64,000 nucleotides of DNA, taken from Balaenoptera acutorostrata (Eukaryota; Chordata; Mammalia; Artiodactyla; Balaenopteridae). The notes under the pieces are model-generated. The model had not been told where the DNA came from. It saw nothing but the letters and a program-made list of their open reading frames with translations, and did not search any database. Location of the stretch: positions 124,001-188,000 of the forward strand of contig NW_026645885.1 in the NCBI RefSeq assembly GCF_949987535.1. The letters run 5' to 3'. A program made the position numbers and the translations under genes. Below are positions 59,728 to 64,000 of the stretch, in pieces (the first letter of the stretch is position 1; every line of letters begins with the position of its first letter).

Positions 59728-61486
59728 TTGGCCAAAAAGGGCGTATGCGTTTTTTCCTGAATATATTCAGGAAAAAACGCATACGCCCTTTTTGGCCAAG
59801 CAAGCAACCTGGAAAGGCCAATCAGCTCTCCAAATAAGTCTCGCATCCCAGCGGGCAAAAGGGCCATGCGGAAAAAAGTGTCCAAACCAGAAATGCAGGA
59901 CCGGCCATGGAGAAATGGGAGCCTTGCTACGCTGATGGGTGGGATGTAAATTGCCAACAGCCACTCTGGAGAAGTGTACGGTGTGTTCTGAAACATCTAA
60001 AAAACACAGCTTGGAGAGCATAGGGCACTTCCACTCATGTGCGTCTAAATTGGGAAAACTAAAAATCAGCAAGACACAGGCACCCCAAAGTTTACGGCTG
60101 CTCTGTTGACAAGAACCCCCACTTCATTACACCTTAAATATCCTAGGAAAGAGAAAAATGGATAAAGAAGTTGTGGTCCTCATGTACAATGGAATATCAC
60201 TCAGCCATGAAATCAACGTCATAAGGCTAGTAGCAGCACGATGAGTGGATTTAGGTACGACGATTCTAAGTGAAATAAGTCACACAGAAAAAGACACTTA
60301 TCCTAAGATATCACTTCTAGAGGGAATGTAAAAACCGCTACACTTGAACTGAATTACAAAACAGAACACAGTCACACGTTTAGAAAACACACTATGGCTG
60401 CTGAACGGGCAAGGTGAGGTGGGGTGATGCATAAAACAAGGGTTTCAAATTAGCTCAGATACCGTTCCATAAACCCAATATGTAAGAGACAAGACCTATT
60501 CCTTGCTCAGTGAACTGGACTCAACACCCCCTATTCACCGCACAAGAATATATCTGACTAGTAAGAATCTTCAAACCTATGTATTGATATCTCTCTGTAA
60601 GTGAGTCAAGGGGGTGTAAAGCGGCATAAACACAGCCGTGAAAAGCAGCTAAACCCCATTATAAAAATAAATTACTTTTCAAAACCCGTGAAACAAAGAC
60701 AGTGAAAGAGAGAGAAATTCTTACAAAATTCGTTCAGGGGCTGTGATGCAACCTGGATTGACCATATCTAGACCCACAGTTGATTGAGACATAAGGGTGG
60801 ACACTCTTGGGGCTGAGAGGTTCGGTGAGGTTGGGTGAGCCAACGCAGACCCTTTCAAGTAATACTGCATGGTACCCATCCCATGGGTCCCAAATCTCCA
60901 GGTTCAAGGGCATCTTCCTACATCGAAAACAGGCATGAGAAACCCAGAAGATGGTACACCGTGTGATCGGGAAAGGTTTCTAAAACGCACCTCATTTCTC
61001 ATCTCCTTTGCTCGGGTTCGCCATTCCAGCCGATTTACTAGCCATCTCCTTCCTTGGAGAATCAGCACCTTTAACCTCCTGTTCCGTACAGGTTGCAATT
61101 TGTCCTGAGGATGAACGGGAAGAGGGGGAACCAATGAGAGACTAGCTCTAAGTGTTGGGACAGGCACAGGTCACTCTATTTTCACATCAGGAAGAAGAAT
61201 TAAGCACAAGTTCAGCCTGACCCCCAGAACCAGAAGAGGGCCTGAAGCAATCCTGCGCTTTTGCGGCCAGCTCCCAAAAAAGCGAGTTGAAAAATGGAGC
61301 TCAGGGGCACTGCAATTCACAAACCTGCAGAGTTTTAAATGATACCTCTCGTCCACAAATATATTAAGGGAAGGCAACGAAGAGGCTTTGAAAGCAAGGC
61401 AGAATTGCAGGAAACAGATTTCAGGAGGTAGATTCGAATCGCCTTGAAAGCACATGAAAAGCGGCAAAACGTGGACAATGATGCCC
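59728..61486 (+). repeat. Satellite monomer M34 (1,759 bp)
   Basis: Palindrome 59728-59799 is perfect (G/C), followed by GCAAGC. Like M32 it has CCAAATAAGTCTCGCATCCC near 59829, GCGTCTAAATTG and GAACACAGTCAC. Others: CAGCTCTCC near 59824, CATGTGCGTC near 60037, GTTTACGGCTGC near 60090, CACAGTTGATTG near 60775, CTCTAAGTGTTGGG near 61145 and TTTCACATCAGG near 61181. Confidence 0.95.
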
Positions 61487-63245
61487 TTGGCCAAAAAGGG
61501 CGTATGCCTTTTTTCCTGAATACATTCAGGAAAAAAGGCATACGCCATTTTTGGCCAACCAAGCAACCTGGAAAGGCCAATCAGCGCTCCAAAGAAGTCT
61601 CGCTTCCCAGCGGGCAAAAGGGCCATGCGGAAAAAAGTGTCCAAACCAGAAATGCAGGACCGGACATGGAGAAATGGGAGCCTTGCTACGCTGATGGGTG
61701 GGATGTAAATTGCCAACAGCCACTCTGGAGAAGTGTACGGTGTGTTCTGAAACATCTAAAAAACACAGCTTGGAGAGCATAGGGCACTTCCACTCATGGG
61801 CGTATAAATTGGGAAAACTAAAAATCAGCAAGACACAGGCACCCCAAAGTTTAGGGCTGCTCTGTTGACAAGAACCCCCACTTCATTACACCTTAAATAT
61901 CCTAGGAAAGAGAAAAATGGATAAAGAAGTTGGGGTCCTCATGTACAATGGAATATCACTCAGCCATGAAATCAACGTCATAAGGCTAGTAGCAGCACGA
62001 TGAGTGGATTTAGGTACGACGATTCTAAGTGAAATAAGTCACACAGAAAAAGACACTTATCATAAGATATCACTTCTAGAGGGAATGTAAAAACCGCTAC
62101 ACTTGAACTGAATTACAAAACAGAACAGAGTCACACGTTTAGAAAACACACTATGGCTGCTGAACGGGAAAGGTGAGGTGGGGTGATGCATAAAACAAGG
62201 GTTTCAAATTAGCTCAGATACCGTTCCATAAACCCAATATGTAAGAGACAAGACCTATTCCTTGCTCAGTGAACTGGACTCAACACCCCCTATTCACCGC
62301 ACAAGAATATATCTGACTAGTAAGAATCTTCAAACCTATGTATTGATATCTCTCTGTAAGTGAGTCAAGGGGGTGTAAAGCGGCATAAACACAGCCGTGA
62401 AAAGCAGCTAAACCCCATTATAAAAATAAATTACTTTTCAAAACCCGTGAAACAAAGACAGTGAAAGAGAGAGAAATTCTTCCAAAATTCGTTCAGGGGC
62501 TGTGATGCAACCTGGATTGACCATATCTAGACCCACAGCTGATTGAGACATAAGGGTGGACACTCTTGGGGCTGAGAGGTTCGGTGAGGTTGGGTGAGCC
62601 AACGCAGACCCTTTCAAGTAATACTGCATGGTACCCATCCCATGGGTCCCAAATCTCCAGGTTCAAGGGCATCTTCCTACATCGAAAACAGGCATGAGAA
62701 ACCCAGAAGATGGTACACCGTGTGATCGGGAAAGGTTTCTAAAACGCACCTCATTTCTCATCTCCTTTGCTCGGGTTCGCCATTCCAGCCGATTTACTAG
62801 CCATCTCCCTCCTTGGAGAATCAGCACCTTTAACCTCCTGTTCCGTACAGGTTGCAATTTGTCCTGAGGATGAACGGGAAGAGGGGGAACCAATGAGAGA
62901 CTAGCTCTAGGAGTTGGGACAGGCACAGGTCACTCTATTTTCCCATCAGGAAGAAGAATTAAGCACAAGCTCAGCCTGCCCCCCAGAACCAGAAGAGGGC
63001 CTGAAGCAATCCTGCGCTTTTGCGGCCAGCTCCCAAAAAAGCGAGTTGAAAAATGGAGCTCAGGGGCACTGCAATTCACAAACCTGCAGAGTTTTAAATG
63101 ATACCTCTCGTCCACAAATATATTAAGGGAAGGCAACGAAGAGGCTTTGAAAGCAAGGCAGAATGGCAGGAAACAGATTTCAGGAGGTAGATTCGAATCG
63201 CCTTGAAAGCACATGAAAAGCGGCAAAACGTGGACAATGATGCCC
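61487..63245 (+). repeat. Satellite monomer M35 (1,759 bp), compensated palindrome, hybrid tail
   Basis: Palindrome 61487-61558 has C/G at 61508 and 61537, TACA at the centre, and CGCCATTTTT in the right arm, which breaks one pair. CCGGACATGG near 61662 is otherwise seen in M8, M10 and M14. Its tail joins type A (GTTGCAATTTGTCCTG) to type B (CTCTAGGAGTTGGG) within 62850-62920. AATGGCAGG lies near 63163. Confidence 0.95.
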
Positions 63246-64000
63246 TTGGCCAAAAAGGGCGTATGCCTTTTTTCCTGAATACATTCAGGAAAAAAGGCAT
63301 ACGCCCTTTTTGGCCAACCAAGCAACCTGGAAAGGCCAATCAGCGCTCCAAAGAAGTCTCGCTTCCCAGCGGGCAAAAGGGCCATGCGGAAAAAAGTGTC
63401 CAAACCAGAAATGCAGGACCGGCCATGGAGAAATGGGAGCCTTGCTACGCTGATGGGTGGGATGTAAATTGCCAACAGCCACTCTGGAGAAGTGTACGGT
63501 GTGTTCTGAAACATCTAAAAAACACAGCTTGGAGAGCATAGGGCACTTCCACTCATGGGCGTATAAATTGGGAAAACTAAAAATCAGCAAGACACAGGCA
63601 CCCCAAAGTTTAGGGCTGCTCTGTTGACAAGAACCCCCACTTCATTACACCTTAAATATCCTAGGAAAGAGAAAAATGGATAAAGAAGTTGTGGTCCTCA
63701 TGTACAATGGAATATCACTCAGCCATGAAATCAACGTCATAAGGCTAGTAGCAGCACGATGAGTGGATTTAGGTACGACGATTCTAAGTGAAATAAGTCA
63801 CACAGAAAAAGACACTTATCCTAAGATATCACTTCTAGAGGGAATGTAAAAACCGCTACACTTGAACTGAATTACAAAACAGAACAGAGTCACACGTTTA
63901 GAAAACACACTATGGCTGCTGAACGGGAAAGGTGAGGTGGGGTGATGCATAAAACAAGGGTTTCAAATTAGCTCAGATACCGTTCCATAAACCCAATATG
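63246..64000 (+). repeat. Satellite monomer M36, incomplete at the window edge (755 bp)
   Basis: Palindrome 63246-63317 has C/G at 63267 and 63296 and TACA at the centre, as in M35. Variants: GTTGTGGTCC near 63688 and TATCCTAAGATATC near 63817. The monomer is cut by the window end within the L1-like block, so the array continues to the right. Confidence 0.95.

Larger units (their letters stand above)
1..64000 (+). repeat. Tandem satellite array, about 1,758-bp monomer (likely common cetacean satellite)
   Basis: The same roughly 1,758-bp sequence recurs from the first to the last base, always in the same orientation, giving 35 complete and 2 partial monomers. Spacing between successive palindromes is 1,756-1,760 bp except one of 1,750 bp. 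Copies differ by scattered single-base changes and indels of 1-9 bp. No other sequence interrupts them, so every gene-free stretch in the window is this satellite. Known from memory: cetaceans share an abundant satellite of about 1.75-1.76 kb (about 1.58 kb in delphinoids), and cetacean heterochromatin satellites have been reported to derive from L1. Inference: length plus L1-like content make this the common cetacean satellite, located in constitutive heterochromatin. The array structure is certain; the family and host assignment is probable. Confidence 0.97.

Noticed and set aside
1..64000. CRISPR array, rDNA repeat or telomeric array
   Set aside because: The repeat unit is 1.76 kb with no short repeat-spacer pattern, no rRNA-like sequence, and only isolated TTTAGGG words, so none of these fits.

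Overview
The whole 64,000-base window is one uninterrupted tandem satellite array. A monomer of about 1,758 bp is repeated head to tail about 36.4 times in one orientation: 35 complete monomers plus a partial one at each edge. No protein-coding gene, RNA gene or unrelated insertion was found, and neither edge leaves the array, so it is longer than 64 kb. Monomers are numbered here from the first base of a 72-bp palindrome that occurs once in each. M0 is the partial copy at the left edge, M1 starts at 1716 and M36 starts at 63246. Most lengths are 1,756-1,760 bp; one copy is 1,750 bp.

The monomer reads as a strongly diverged 3' part of a LINE-1 (L1) retrotransposon, sense on the + strand. The roughly 870 bp right of the palindrome follow the L1 3' end in order, finishing at an AATAAA. 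The roughly 815 bp after that look like earlier L1 ORF2-region sequence, more weakly. The array could therefore be a 5'-truncated L1 copy amplified head to tail. An L1-derived satellite of about 1.76 kb points to a whale. I recall the common cetacean satellite as about 1.75-1.76 kb in most cetaceans and about 1.58 kb in delphinoids, and a published report that L1 is the basic unit of cetacean heterochromatin satellites. My best call is common cetacean satellite from a non-delphinoid cetacean (baleen, sperm or beaked whale). This rests on memory and reading, not on a search.

Layout: copies are nearly identical but carry diagnostic variants, which show nested higher-order repeats of changing period. 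M0-M1 resemble M3-M4 (3 units). M7-M8 resemble M9-M10 (2 units). M10-M12 resemble M14-M16 (4 units). M16-M17 resemble M18-M19 (2 units). M25 resembles M30 (5 units), M28 resembles M31 (3 units) and M32 resembles M34 (2 units). There is no single global period, as expected from repeated unequal exchange and gene conversion.

The most striking element is the 72-bp palindrome, which has no spacer and is perfect in 22 of 36 copies by my reading. One base pair in it (palindrome positions 22 and 51) occurs in all four states: G/C in 24 copies, C/C in 6, C/G in 4 and G/G in 2. This suggests arm-to-arm correction, exchange inside the palindrome, or cruciform-mediated inversion. The open frames of up to 219 codons recur only because the monomer recurs, and I do not call them genes.
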